Counted from the first letter of the stretch, positions 27,939 to 41,005 are shown. The stretch is DNA of 64,000 bases from Anoplopoma fimbria (GCF_027596085.1 NC_072469.1:19933281-19997280), one strand, 5' to 3'. Program-made: numbers and translations. The notes: generated by a model from the letters alone, not told the origin.

Positions 27939-29730
27939 GCAGCATGAGTGAAGGTGATGAAGATGAGAAGTAAAACGGATTGTTGAACACACACATGTGC
28001 ACACACACACTTACACTCACACATACACACACACACACACACACGCACACTTCACTCACAGTACACTGCCTGAGAACTGCTCACACACAAACACCGGCTG
28101 GATACTGAAACAGTTATCCTCAAGGAAGTTGCTAAAATGCAAGTCAGAGGAGGATCATGGGAAATGAAGTTCTATGCTGCAGAGCTAAGAAGCCATCACT
28201 GTCTCAGTTGTGTGGGCGACCAAGCAGACAGACGAAAGACAAAGGAGGGAGAGGATGTACGAACAAAGTGTCACATACCGTAAGAAGGTCCAGAATGCTT
28301 TGCAGCATTTTTCAGAGGATTTGCATTTGATTTGTCCAGTGCTGATAGAGACTGTTCAACAGCCTGATCGTAAAATCACCTCATTGTTTTTTGTCCTTTC
28401 CTGTTTGGTTTAGCATTTTTTTTAAGATGCAAAGATTTCTTGTAACTTCTGTGACCACTAGATGTGAATAGGCACTAAGTTACGGAACATTGTGTGTGAT
28501 GTTCAGCTCAACAGCTCATGTGAATTGACAGGAACTGGATTCATTCCTCACTGAGTCAACGGAGAATCCTGAGTTAAAGAAAAGACACTGCACACCGTAG
28601 TTTAGCAGAAGTGAAGTGTTGGACAACCTCTTGGCACTAAAAACACTTGCTTGTTTGCATCATTTTAGCATAAATGGTTGGCAACCTATATTAAATAAGG
28701 GATCCACAATCATTGAGCCACTTGTTCCCACGCTACTGTTGTGACCACTACCACAGTTTAAAACTACTCCCTCAGAAACTCATATGGAATTCAAATTAGC
28801 CTGTGGGAATAGCAGCCTGCATGCTCCTGAGAAGCATCCAAAGTGAAAGACAAATGAGTTTTGGGGGGGGTACATCACCTCGGTTGTACAGCTTTGTTTG
28901 AAATCAAGCAATATAATCCTAGTTGTAAAGATCATATGAAAAAATAAATACATTTTGAAATGAGTATGGAAACAAGTTTGGCATAGAATTAGACACTTAA
29001 ATGAGCCCTTTTAGACCCAAGTCTTGGACTGCAACTATTGATTGTGATGAGACAGCCTTTTATTAGCTTCTTGAATGTAAACTCTTTGAGACCACACCTA
29101 CAGTAGAGAGTAAATGTAACCACTCTAATTTCTAGTCACATCATGCCATACAGACACACAAATCCTTCATCACCACAGTCATTCTGTAGGGCACATAAAA
29201 ATCACGTCTCACAGTAATCCATTGCTAGAAGAATTTGTTGGATTTTCAGCATAAAAAGCCATGTATTTTTTGACAGTTTGCCATGTTTTAACTATCGATC
29301 CTCAGCAGACATCCTTGCTCTTTGGAGTTTGATGTCAGCTGTCAATCAACCCGGCAAACTTGGAGATGCAGCCTTTCTCTAGGACTCTGATGATACTTGA
29401 AATATACAATAATTGAAACCCTCCAGGCGAACTGTCAGCTCCCCAAAAGCCGGATCATCACCCTAATGTTTTATTTGCTATTATCGGATGTGTATGTAAT
29501 AACTTTATTTTTTGCTCAGGTCTGCTCACTCATGCCACGCTGGTGCAGACCTCTCTTCCACCCCAACAATACAATTAATACCCTAATGCAATGTAGAGAC
29601 CTAAATGTCCTGTACGCACTCCATGTTAACCTGCACTATATGTACAAACTTTTGGGTAAGTGTGTCTTTTTTTATTTTTTAAATTTCAATGTTCAAACGG
29701 CTTGATATGTAAATAAATCAAAAATATATA
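27939..29730 (+). other. pcyt1b: pcyt1b 3' UTR region with candidate poly(A) signals
   Basis: Holds the displaced conserved C-terminal codons (to 27973), CA-rich stretches at 27987-28047 and unique AT-rich DNA. AATAAA occurs at 28943-28948 and 29712-29717. No other gene is seen. The 3' end chosen in vivo is unknown. Confidence 0.6.
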
Positions 29731-29809
29731 ACTTAATGTGAGTCAAACTGCATTTCACCTTCCCATAAAAACACAAGATGCATGGAAATCTTCACAGACG
29801 GATCGCACA

Positions 29810-32258
29810 CAACAGCTGTTTTCTTTATTGTTGAGGTGTGACACGTTGATCTCATGCTGAATCACATTGTTAGAATGCTCTGTCACCTTTTTGGTATATG
29901 CATGACATCTTTGCGTGACCACCTCCACAGCGAGCTACATTTGTTTAAGCTGGAGATACAGTAGGATGGAAAAACAGGGTGATCACTCCACACTGGCTTC
30001 ATGTACAGCAAACACATTTGTAATAGTTGTATACGCAATATTTTCCAAAAATACCAGAGGAGCAGACACAGGCTTTAACAGTTAAGGTTGATTACTCTAA
30101 ATCACACAACTGGAATTGAAAAACTTCACAAAGGTGTGAACTTTTATGGATGTTAATTTTGATTAAACTGATTAAAGGTGGTGAACTGAGACATTTAAAT
30201 AGCGAGGACTGCTGTCTGTAGTATATAACATTTTCCTCACAGCAGGTTTGTCGTTGAGCATCACTCAGAGAGACTGGCAGGTTTACGAAGGCATTGGCAG
30301 TGATGAAATCTTTCAGTGAGGCTGAAAGGCGGGGAACGCTTTCCATACTGTATTCTTCATCTACACTCCTTTCTTTTCACATCGGATGGAGCTGAAGGAG
30401 ATGAGAGAAGGAAGTCACTTCAGATTATTCAAATTCTTCACAAATGGTTTGGGTCTATGTTCGATTTAGGTTTGGCCTTTTTCAGTAGTTATAAATTATA
30501 TTGCAATTATAAAGGTTTAGCTAGTGCAAGTGGTGACCTGGGATCTTCCCTGATCATAATAAATATTCTATTTATAAAGAGAATTATTGTTAGAGGTCTG
30601 AAATTATTGTATGAAAGATAATTAAAGGAAATTTGTATGTGAAGGTTTAGTAGTAGTAAGTGCACTAAAATGTTCCTATGTGATTCATGTGTCGGTACAA
30701 AGAGATCAGTGACTCCTTTAGTCACAAGGAATTTCCCCTGCTGGCTTTTCAAACATTTGCTTGATTTCCTTTTGTTTACATAAAGAAAATGCTGTGAAGT
30801 GTTCACACCCTTTTAGAAATAAATGAAGAAAAATCTTAAAAGTAATGCTGTTCCAATGTCAGAGATGTTCCCTCTGGATTTTAGCTGTATCTTCTAATTC
30901 TTCCACTTCCACTCATGATAATGAATACAAAAACCACCCTTTTAAAATACACAAGATTTGTTCAAACTCATTCAGACGACTGTATAGATTAGTAATACAA
31001 CTGAGATGCAAAGCTGACTGGATGAAGCACTGTTAGGGTAACAAGTCCGAGCTTTGAGCATGTTGCGTATCCACCATGGCAAAAAGTTTGGAGAAGTAAT
31101 GATGTATTCAAACTTTTTATAATCCTCGTCAGATGTGACAGGTCCATTCTTCTCTGTGAGGGTTCCCGCAATGCATCATGCTGGTGTGGTTGAAGCTGTT
31201 AGGCATTTTACAAGCATCCTCCAGTGGCTCCTTTGGTCCTTTAGCAGTTGTTAAATCAGGGTGCAGAGCTGGCTTGCAAGCAGAAATGTCTAATGAGGGT
31301 CAGTATTGCTGGTCGACTTCATGTAAGTGGGCGTTCCGTGGACTTCTATGAGTAAATTGGTAATATATATTTAAAAAAAATACTCTTCTCTTACATTCTC
31401 TTATTATAAATAAACTTCAAAGTCCAGCAAGGCAGATTTTCTTAAACATCAAATATGCTAGAAGTAAGGCTTTCTCTCTTAAAAACTTAGATATTTAAAA
31501 TGATGCACTGCTTTCTATATTTTTCCCAAAAAGAGTTATCATTTTCTCTCATCTATAGGCATTCCTGTCTTTCATTTTCCCAGGCTTAAAAACAAAACAA
31601 CTCTTTACTATGCCAATGACACACTGGCCTAATTGTGCGTTCAGTCAAAAGTGTCTTCCAAAGGAAGGAAATTAAAACCCTCTTCCTTTTCCAATTTGCT
31701 CTGAAACGCCAACCCCCTGACCCTGCTTGTGTTTGAGAGGGAGAAACTGAAAACAGGCCTTCCCTGGTGGGGAGAAAGACACTCGATCAGCAGTGTGTGG
31801 CTCATTCAGCCACAGGGAGCAGCGGCCTCGTCAGCAAAGAGGAACCAGGCCAAACTGCACATGAGACAAAGGGAGAGCTGACGGAGATGCAGTGAATTTA
31901 GCTTGAAGTGATGGCCTGATAGAGGAGGACATGGAGTCAACATTAGTAAAGATTCACAAGAGGGGATCTACAATTGTGGAAGAGGTTCATTTTAAAAGTC
32001 ATCTTGAGAGAGAGAGAGCGGTAATGCCACAACGAATAAAGTAAGCTACGATGATAAGTGTCATTGCCATTGGGTAGACAGATATAATTCAAGTTAATCC
32101 TTCTTTACCTAAGCTTTAACCACAGGAATGTAAAAGCAAGTATGATCCCAAACCAAACATCTACCCAAGGGCAACCTTTGTCATCGTACATGCTCCGGGC
32201 AGAGTGCGAGCATTTGGGCTGCCAGCAGAGGGCCCGGTTTAGCGGGGTCAGGTAGAGT
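29810..32258 (-). other. pdk3: Probable pdk3 3' UTR and tail-to-tail intergenic DNA
   Basis: No coding exon is recognised. A minus-strand AATAAA (plus TTTATT at 29824-29829) is a candidate poly(A) signal, which would give a 3' UTR of about 2.4 kb ending roughly 100 bp from the pcyt1b signal at 29712. The extent is inferred only. Confidence 0.4.
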
Positions 32259-35200
32259 TTATCTGTGGGCTTTGTAATTGGACTTGCTGGCATCGCGTGG
32301 CTCTTTGCTGGGGTTGCTCCAGTCGTCCGCCTCGGGGCTGGTCTTGTAATGCCGCCACGCCGACTTGTTGAAGACAGGCAGACGCTCAAAGGACTCACTG
32401 GAAAGGGCCTTCAAGTGGAGGGACAAAACACAAGAGCCAATAAGAAATCAGTCATTTATCTGTAAATGAATAATTGGATGTTTGAGATGACGCTAAATAT
32501 TAGCCTAGAACCAGAGATGATTAGCTTAGCTTAGTATAGCATAAATATTGGCAGCTGTGGTGTAGTGGAGAGCAAGGTAGTTCTCCAATCTGAGGGTCGG
32601 TGGTTCGATGTGTCCTTGGGCAAGACACTTAACCCCAAATTGCTCCCGAAGGCTTGCCATCGGTGTGGACTGGATGTGAATGAATGTTAGTTAGAGTCTG
32701 ATGGTGGCACCTTGCATGGTAGCCTGTCATCAGTGTGTGAATGGGTGAATGATATGTAATATACTACTGACTGTAAGTCGCTTTGGATAAAAGCGTCTGC
32801 TAAATGACTGTAATGTAATGTAATGTAATGAAACAGCTAGCTGAAACTGACACTTGGATAATCGTACGGATTAAATTAAGAGGTAAAACATGTCAGGTTA
32901 TAAACTTTAGAGGTGAGGGTAGGTTATTTTTGCTAGCTTTCTCGTCTAGCCTGCAGTCTTTATGCTAAGCTAAGTTAATCTTCTTCTAGCTCTAGCGTCA
33001 TACAGATAAATGAGAGCGGTGAAAATCTCAAAAAACGGGATTACGGTTGATATGCCGAATGTTGGAGATATCAGCAGTAGAGATGTCTGCCTTTTCTAGA
33101 ATATAATAGAATTAGATGGCCCTCGGCTTGTGGTGCTCAAAGTGCACAGAAGGAAGTAGGCATGTACTCATGGACGAGAGGCTTGTGTTTCTGACAGCGC
33201 AAGATGTAAACATTAATGGCGTCCCCTCTTGGCTGAGCTGTAATGTTAGCTAGCTCGGTAGTGCTGGGTTAGCTAGCTGTATCGAGTATAGATGCACAGG
33301 GTTGGCGGGTGTAGTTCGGTAGAAAGAAAATAGTTCCTACATGAAACTGCTCACAACAAGGTCTTTGGAATATGTTGAGTAACCCGGTCATGATTTCTGG
33401 AAAAATACAGTGCTTTTGAGTTTTCCCCAATTTCCCGCTTTAAGCACCCCAAATCGAGTGTCATATAGTCCCATTAACCTGAGACAAGGCAGACATCTCT
33501 ACTCACTATATCTCCGACACAATCTGAAAAAATATGTATTTTAAATTGTGGATGGAATTTCTCCCTTTAAACTCTGACCTATCGGAGTCATGTCTTTGGG
33601 AGAAAGAAGAACATTTGACTAGTATATTTTACCTTCAGATAGATTACAGCATCAGTGCCAACGCCCTCCATGGAGTAGAGTTTCAGGTCCCCCTGGAAGT
33701 ATCTGGCATAGAGCCTAGAAATTGGCAAACCGTAGCCAAAACCAGCCTGGATGGGGAGGGAGAGTGACAGATTTTAATTTCCCAGACGCCACGCCATGAA
33801 TAGAAGTGTATGGGCTAAAAAAGGTTTGAAATGGACAACATGATATACACAAATTTGATTACAGATGTTTTTGTTTGTGTGTGTGTACCAGTGGGACAGC
33901 TCCTGGCTCCATACTAGGCGTAGGAGCAGTGGAGTACATGTAGTTGAACAAACGGTCAATCTTCCTCAGAGGAACTCCTCCTCCTCTGTCACTGATCTGA
34001 GGACGGAACATGGGATAGATGGAGCGAGACACCACTAATATTTGTCTAAACCTGTGTGTACCTGTGACTGATTTACCTTTATGGAAAGATCCTCTTTGCC
34101 CAGAGTGACTTTTGCCTTTACTGGTGGTAATCCCTCTTCACTGTTCTCATGAAGCTCCACTGTGGCTCTCATTGAGTTCTGAAAAAACAGCCACAGAGTT
34201 AATTCACTCAGCTCAGCACAAGTCCTTATAGAATTATAGTCACATTGCAATTTGATTACGTTAAAAGAGCAGTTAACTAGCTAGTGAGTTTCTGCTCACT
34301 GATGCTGCACAGCTCACCTTGAAGAGCTCAAACAGCATGTGAAACAGATGAGAGGGCACATACACCGCCTGGATGGGCTTTTTAGGGGCCTTCACTGGAA
34401 GACAAGAATGAAAGCTAGTTATTTTGAAGTTAATGAGATGGTGGACAACGTGACCATTACAGCACTAAATTTGGACTCCAAATTAGCACCCACACGCCAT
34501 AGTTACATTGCATTGCATTGCTACAGCTGTGTGACAGATTACAGAGAAAAAACGGTGGAATGCATGAAGCATAAAAAAAAAAATCTCCTACTGTTGAACT
34601 CCTCAATCTTCAGCTCGGGAGCAGCCAAGTAGTACTTCTCACACAGCATCTTGGCTGTGTCGTAGGCATCTGATAGAGGAGGCAAAAACGACGAGTCAGG
34701 GCAGAACAAGCAGAGTACGTTTGCTGTTTACATTTGGATTCCTGTCACAGCTCACTAATAGAGCCGTTGCTCCTCGATGGGTCACTGAGAGTGCAGCAGA
34801 TCCACGCTGCTGGAATTCGATATGAACTATCATTATGTAAACATGCCGTTTAGTGCAGATAAACTTGCATTGATTTGTGTCACTGCTGAGAGACGCTGGT
34901 GTGATAAAACTCTGTTTCCCATAATAAGCACCATGCAAATAATGTCAATGGAGCAAAAAGAAAAACAACCCATAGAAATAAAAGTATTCCCACAGACAAG
35001 AGTTTAGAGCGCAATGCTCTATAGATGTACATTGTAATTGTGTCACTAACTGATAAACCATCAGTTAGTGACACAATAAACTCACCACTGACGACTTCAG
35101 CCACACTGCAGGTGGGATCAATACTGCCTATGTGTTTCGGAAGGGCAGGGTTGGTGTCGTTACCAAACAGAAGAGCTGCACAGAAACAGACAATCAGTCA

Positions 35201-38200
35201 CATAAATGAACTAGCCACTAGGATGGATAGTAGTGTGCTGGTGATCCGAGTGATCCAATAGGGTTTTGAGGCTCACTGTGCTGGTTGATGAGCATGCGGA
35301 AGGAGATGCGGTTGGTGTAGAAGCGGTCGAGGAAGTACTGGATGTTGCTGCTGATAAAGGGGTCAAAGCCAAACTTCTCCTTGTACTCGATGACTCCCTG
35401 AGCCATGGTGGGAACCACGTCGTTGTGACGGTTACGGATCTCAATCAAGAGCTCCAGGAAACTAAAAATGAAAAGGGGAAAAATAAATACAAATTCTGAA
35501 GGCCCTCATCCATGAGCAACCTCCCATGGTGTTTTGAGATCGTCAATGAGCTTCTTCATTAGTAAATCTCATGCACACATTTATATCATTCAAAAATAAT
35601 AGGGATACATTTGAAATCAAGAAAAGAAATGGTTTAACAGTCATTTTTCAAAACTTTTTTGTCTGCGAGAAACATGCTCAGTCAGGATGAGTACCAACTT
35701 AATATATAATATAATTTCCACTGAACCAGACAATTCTAGGAAGAGTCTTCTCTAAACAGACTTATTCAGATTCCTGTTGGTGTTATCAGCCATGTGTGAC
35801 TGTTCTATCTCACTGACATGGTTACAGTATAAATACACACTGTTACCTGTGTGCTAAGGGGATTGGCTGCAGTGGATAAAATACATGAAGTCAGTATGCA
35901 ACAGCTGGGTGGATGATACAGCTCTACTTTTATTTATGAATTATTAGTAAAGGCAATATTCTCTCACTCATTCAAAGTGGGGCTGTCCTCTGGCTTTCTG
36001 TTCTCATAATCCAGCAGCTCCACAAAGCTCTGCATGTACCTAATAAATCAAACAGAAGGTCAGAAGGAAACTGTACACACACTTATTAAGGATACTTCTA
36101 CTGTACTATAAACCTTATCGTCCGTCAGCGGTATAAAGCGAATCTCTCGAGGAAGTGTCTCACCATTTCTGCACCAGTCTGACTGAAGGCTGGCTGAGCA
36201 GTTTATCAGGGAGCAGGTTGACCTCTCTCATGGTGTTGGCCAGCCGCACCGGCAGCTCCTTACGCAGGAACATGTAGGATGTTTTTTCACATGCATTGTC
36301 CCTGCCTAAAAAAAAATAAAAAAGATTGGTATTTGTTAAAGCTACACCATTAAAAATGACTGGATTATCTGCAAAGTCTGGTACAGTTTTCTGTTGTGAA
36401 AGTGAACTTTAACTGCCAAGAATCATAATCAAGATTTTGTTGTTTTTCCTGTTTTGCTTCCAACAGTCATAGTGGCTCATTACAAAAGTCACCTTTCCTC
36501 TTTCAGTAATGAAAACCACCAGACCTTTTTGCTGTGACAAACCCTCCCAAAAAACAAGAAGGAATAACGGCTAAAATACACTGTTATTAACCTTAAAACA
36601 TTCCTGAGAAGTTTTGTTTTCAACCAGTGACAAAGATTTGTCAAATAACAAAATACTTCACACAAGAAACTCTGTACCAAAGTGACTGGTGGAGGAGGTT
36701 AACATACCAGCAAACACAGATATAATTTTAGTACATGGTTGAGAGTTGTAGTCAGTTTCCATTTTCAACCTTTAATATGATACCTTAAACTCTGCTCCTG
36801 TCGCTGGCTGGAACCGACTGACATTTACTGACCACCGACATTAGCTTCAACCATTCTAGGAAATCATAAATCTTGTTTCCCAGTAAAAAAGGGGGAGTAA
36901 TGGAAAGGTTAGGGGGGATTTATGTTTCAGATCTAAACAGGAAAAACTACATTATAGCGCTATATTGTGAATGTTTTCTAGAAAATGACTATGACTTTGC
37001 ATTTCAGCCCCGCCACATTCACATTGAAGCATGTGGACCCTTTTAACTCCCAGCAGAGAAAACCACTTGACCCAGTGAACATCTGTTTGGGAATATGATT
37101 TCAGGTTCTTCCAGCTGTTGAATAGGGCTCAATGGTAAAGTCTTTGCAAATCATACAATGCAAAGAAAAGCTAACAGCTAGTGTTACAGGAAGCCTGTCG
37201 TGCAGATACGGTGTTGATTTGCGAGTGACCTCAAGACTCCGACAGACAAGAGACAGTAAGATTTGATGTGTTTGTGTCTTTTGGGTGAAAACTAGATGAT
37301 GTGGCAGAATGAAAGGAAATGTCTCAACATTATTGTTGAAAGGAACGGCTTCCCCCTGACTCAGCAGTATAAGTGGAATGCCTCTTTAATAATAAAATGT
37401 GGTAGTGACACAACCAAATACTGACTAAGCCCTGGAATTACACAACCTCTGCTGACTACCCCTGTACGACGTCTCATTCGTTCCCTTCTGAAACACACCG
37501 TTTATAGTTTGCCCTACTGCTCCTCTGACCTTAAGAGTTACTGATGACGCGATCCTTGCTGTGTGTCTCAACGCAAAACAATTAACACACGCTTCCTTTA
37601 CTCGCACATCCAATCCACAGCTGTAAGAAACAAATTGCGTAACAGAGATGACTGTGTTTAATCAGAGATGGATTAAGAAAGCTAAGCCTCGAGTGTGACT
37701 ACCAACACTGTCATCTCACGTTTCAAGTCTCATGTCGGAGTCTTGCACTTAGAGTTATTGACTCTACATGCAGAGGTTTAAAAACACTCTAAAGACATTT
37801 TATTTCACTTACATTTGTGAAATAGTACACTAAAGTGAGTCACGCTGGGAAAATCAGATCATTAAAACTGAAATATAGCTGAAAAAATGAGTAAAATGAG
37901 TAAACAGGGATGTTCATCCTCCACTGTGAAGGCTACATGCTGTCACAGTTTGTGTGGAAATACCTGCATGTATTAAGCAGTGTGTCACATGTCCACATAG
38001 TAAACAAACCTGCAACAGAGAGATGTCATGCAGAGCCACCAGCATGCATAGCAATGCACAGTGCTGTTAGGAGTAGGGAAAGTTAACACCAAAGTCAGAT
38101 GCCACATGTGATCATACCAACATATTCTGTTTCATGGCAGCTTGTGGAGGACTTCTACTATTAATAACAAGTAGGAGCCTATGTGACTTCAAATGTTCAC

Positions 38201-38393
38201 AAATAGGGAATTATAGAATAAAAGGCCCCTTGATTCATGATCAGCAAGTCACTCCTTTAAGATGACAGACCTGCTGCATTGTTTACTCACCAAAATCCAA
38301 AAACTGCTTGATGGACAGCGGGGATGGAGAAAATCTGGAGTAATACTCGATTTTGGGGTTTGCGTTTTTCAGCAGAGACACGAAGATCCTCAT
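32259..38393 (-). CDS. pdk3: Pyruvate dehydrogenase kinase 3, mitochondrial
   Basis: Phosphorylates and switches off the E1 component of the mitochondrial pyruvate dehydrogenase complex, which it binds through E2 lipoyl domains. Exons: 38291-38393, 36164-36305, 35968-36039, 35277-35461, 35086-35175, 34592-34669, 34318-34394, 34077-34178, 33889-33996, 33633-33746, 32259-32408. They give 406 residues, the same length as human PDK3. Landmarks: [17 protein letters not shown] at the N-terminus, [14 protein letters not shown] in the helical domain, the GHKL ATP-binding boxes NSMRATVE (N-box, 250-257), DRGGGVP (286-292) and GFGYGLP (321-327), and the C-terminal DW motif (386-387). The end [12 protein letters not shown] resembles PDK3 rather than PDK1, 2 or 4. 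The start [10 protein letters not shown] is chosen by homology; an in-frame ATG further up (38486) would add a Ser-rich extension. Confidence 0.97.
32519..32980. mobile_element. Inverted-repeat (MITE-like) element in pdk3 intron 10, split by a SINE
   Basis: The left end GATTAGCTTAGCTTAG and right end CTAAGCTAAGTTAATC form imperfect terminal inverted repeats of about 30 bp, extended by GCATAAATATTG and CAGTCTTTATGC. The SINE at 32551-32830 sits just inside the left end. There is no transposase. Confidence 0.7.
32551..32830 (+). mobile_element. tRNA-derived SINE with TGTAA tail
   Basis: The head has A-box-like TGTGGTGTAGTGGAGAGC and B-box-like GGTTCGATGT. The body is CCTTGGGCAAGACACTTAA and GTCGCTTTGGATAAAAGCG, and the end is CTAAATGACTG(TAATG)n. 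A second copy lies inverted at 47728-48017. Confidence 0.85.
33056..33524. mobile_element. Second inverted-repeat (MITE-like) element in pdk3 intron 10
   Basis: TGTTGGAGATATCAGCAGTA with AGAGATGTCTGCCTT at the left is matched by the near reverse complement AAGGCAGACATCTCT with CTATATCTCCGACA at the right: terminal inverted repeats of about 35 bp, total length about 465 bp. No ORF. It lies only about 75 bp from the first element. Confidence 0.65.
35037..35077. repeat. Perfect 18-bp hairpin next to the pdk3 exon 5 donor
   Basis: Arms 35037-35054 and 35060-35077 are exact reverse complements with a 5-nt loop (AAACC). On the pdk3 strand the stem starts at intron position +9, directly after the GTGAGT donor (35085-35080). 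Confidence 0.9.
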
Positions 38394-38405
38394 TTTGGAA
38401 AAGCT

Positions 38406-38434
38406 AAATGATGATGATGATGATGATGATGATG
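38406..38434. repeat. (GAT)n trinucleotide repeat just upstream of the pdk3 start codon
   Basis: About 9 units. On the minus strand it reads TCA repeats, in frame with MRIF, and would encode a Ser run if the upstream ATG at 38486 were used. Confidence 0.9.
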
Positions 38435-38737
38435 ACTGGATGTAACCTAGAGATTCAGAAAAAACGATGATGATGTTGACAGCCACACGGACAGAGCTCC
38501 TCTCTCATCGGCCTGCACATCTGTCCCAGAGTCTGCAGAGGACAGGAGGACGAGGGATAAATAAATGTCCATAAAGGGACAGATAAGACGCAAACGATGT
38601 GAGCTCAGGAGGGCTTCCTGGATCTACATTGTTGTTCATTCAGAGCAGCTCAATACTGTCAAGCTAGACGGAAACGAATCCTCATGTCCGGTTACGCTTC
38701 TTTCAAAATAAAACAACATTCTGTCAAAGGTATAAGA

Positions 38738-39300
38738 TAAGATAATATAAAATAATCCTTTATTAGTCCCGCAGCGGGGAAATGTACAGGTATCAGATAA
38801 GATAAATTAAGATAAGATAAGATAAGATAAGATAAGATAAGTTAAGATAAGATAAGAATAAGATAAGATAAGAAAATAATCCTTTATTAGAAATGTACAG
38901 GTATCAGATAAGATAAGATAAGATAAGAGGATATCAGATAAGATAAGATAAGATAAGATAAGATAAGATAAAGATAAGATAAGAAAGATAAAATAATCCT
39001 TTATTAGTCCCGCAGCGGGGAAATGTACAGGTATCAGATAAGATAAGATAAGATAAGATAAGATAAGATAAGATAAGATAAGATAAGATAAGATAAGATA
39101 AGATAAGATTAGATGAGATGAGATGTACAGGTATGAGATGAGATGAGATAAGATAAGATAAGATAAGATAAGATAAGATAAGATAAGATAAGATAAGATA
39201 AGATAAAATAATCCTTTATTAGTCCCGCAGTGGGGAAATGTACAGGTATCAGATAAGATAAAATAAGATAAGATAAGATAAAATAATCGGGGAAATTTAC
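38738..39300 (-). repeat. GATAA-rich array with repeated retroelement 3'-end modules
   Basis: Long (AGATA)n runs are broken by four or five copies of a module of about 45 bp, AAAATAATCCTTTATTAG, then TCCCGCAGCGGGGAAATGTA and CAGGTATCAG, starting near 38746, 38873, 38990, 39206 and 39276. Some copies are shortened. On the minus strand each module reads as a stem (CCCGCTGCGGG), AATAAAGG and a TTATC-type tail, as at the 3' end of a retroelement. The array lies between pdk3 and slc51a. Confidence 0.85.
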
Positions 39301-41005
39301 AGGATTACAGCAGCATAGAGGTGCAAACAAGAGACATAGTAAAAAAAAAAAACAAGATCAAAATAAGTATTATAAATAAGCAAATGAGGAATAAGAAAAA
39401 CAGTAAAGAATCCACAGTAACTATTATATATACTATATGAAAATATTATGTAAACAGACAGAAACTATTATAACTATTGTATTGAAGGAATTGGCTGGTA
39501 TTGGGGTAACTGACAAGAACGATTAAATAAAAAGAAATTGGAAGCACCGTTTAAAGCTTGTTCCTAATGGCTGCATGAAAGAGAACTAAGAATGTATATG
39601 TAAATTAAAATCCCTTTATAAGAAGAATTGGTTGGGTTGCCATGTGTTTTCCTCTTCCTGTCTTTTGATATGCTTTTTATGCTCCTTTTTTCCCCCCCAA
39701 AAAGTTGAATATACAACTTATTACGGCAGTTTATTCTTGCTAGAAAATAGTAAAATAATAACCAATATGTTACAAAATAAAACAAAATACAGTTGGGTTG
39801 TGTTAATATCATATTTATTGCAATAATATTGTTATTTGTAAGTAGTGATAGTAAGTGACGTCATTTCTTGATATAGAGGGTAAAAAGATGGAGCAACAGG
39901 GGCCAGACAAATGTGCAAAGAGGTCTTTGATATAGCACATCAATATAAAATACACTTTGTTTTTTACCTCTTAAATCCATCACGAAAAGACAGCTCAAAT
40001 GGATCATATGAACTCTGACCCCGAGACTCTTTAATTTACTAATTTATAAACATTTACAACTGCACACTTCAGGGATTATTATAAGAACCCTTTATAAATG
40101 ACTTGCAAAAGCTTATAGTTCAAGTTTAATAACTTTTGCCAATGGCTTATTGCGAGAAAACCAATCTGGTTGTCCAATCTGCCGACTAGTCACCAGATTT
40201 TCTGTACAGCTGGGAAAACATTTTATTCTGAAGGACCAATGTTAAGACTTCCGCCCTATTTGGCCCGTCTTGACGTGTTGGACAGCACGTACATTCGAAA
40301 GTCTCGACACAACTGCGCATGCGCCAGGCTTGTTGATGCACTACGGTGATTGGCTGAAAGCCGGGAAGTGAGGAAACAGCAGCAACCTGATTGGACGAGG
40401 GCGTGTCGGTCAAAATCGCTGTTATCTTGACTGTATGCACCCATTTACACATGCAGCATTAGAGATGTGATGTGTGGTGTACTTATGCCCTGCAAAATGT
40501 CTCAATGGATATATATACTGCCATCTAGCGGCACTGGATTAAATATATTCAACATAACGGGCCATCTTAAAAACTCCAGACCTGACAGTCATGCATGTGC
40601 ATTTCATTTTAGGATATTTAAAAGGCTTACAGTTCATCATTAATGCAATAATGATTCGCAAAAAGACAGTGGATATAAATAAGTGGTTCCACTTTATAGT
40701 TGAGGCCCCATTATTTCTTGTGATTTCCAAGAATTTAACTGACATATAACTTTGAATTTCACAGAAAAAGTAATTGGGTACTTCAGTTGGTAATTAATAT
40801 CTGGAGATGATAATTCTGAAAAGGCTATATATTTCAAATGTGTCAAAACATACAATTCAACATACATGAAAATATAATTTCTATTAATAAACCGAGCAGC
40901 TTCTTTAAAGAATAATAACTGAATACCAACCTCAAGTATTAAAAAATAATAATACATACATACATACATATATCTATACTATATATCTATATCTATATCT
41001 ATATA

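Noticed and set aside
32551..32640. tRNA gene
   Set aside because: The A and B boxes belong to a tRNA-derived SINE; the cloverleaf is degraded and followed by the SINE body and tail.
38738..39300. CRISPR-like or telomere-like array
   Set aside because: Spacers are not unique, the unit is GATAA (not TTAGGG), and the embedded module is a retroelement 3' end in a fish genome.
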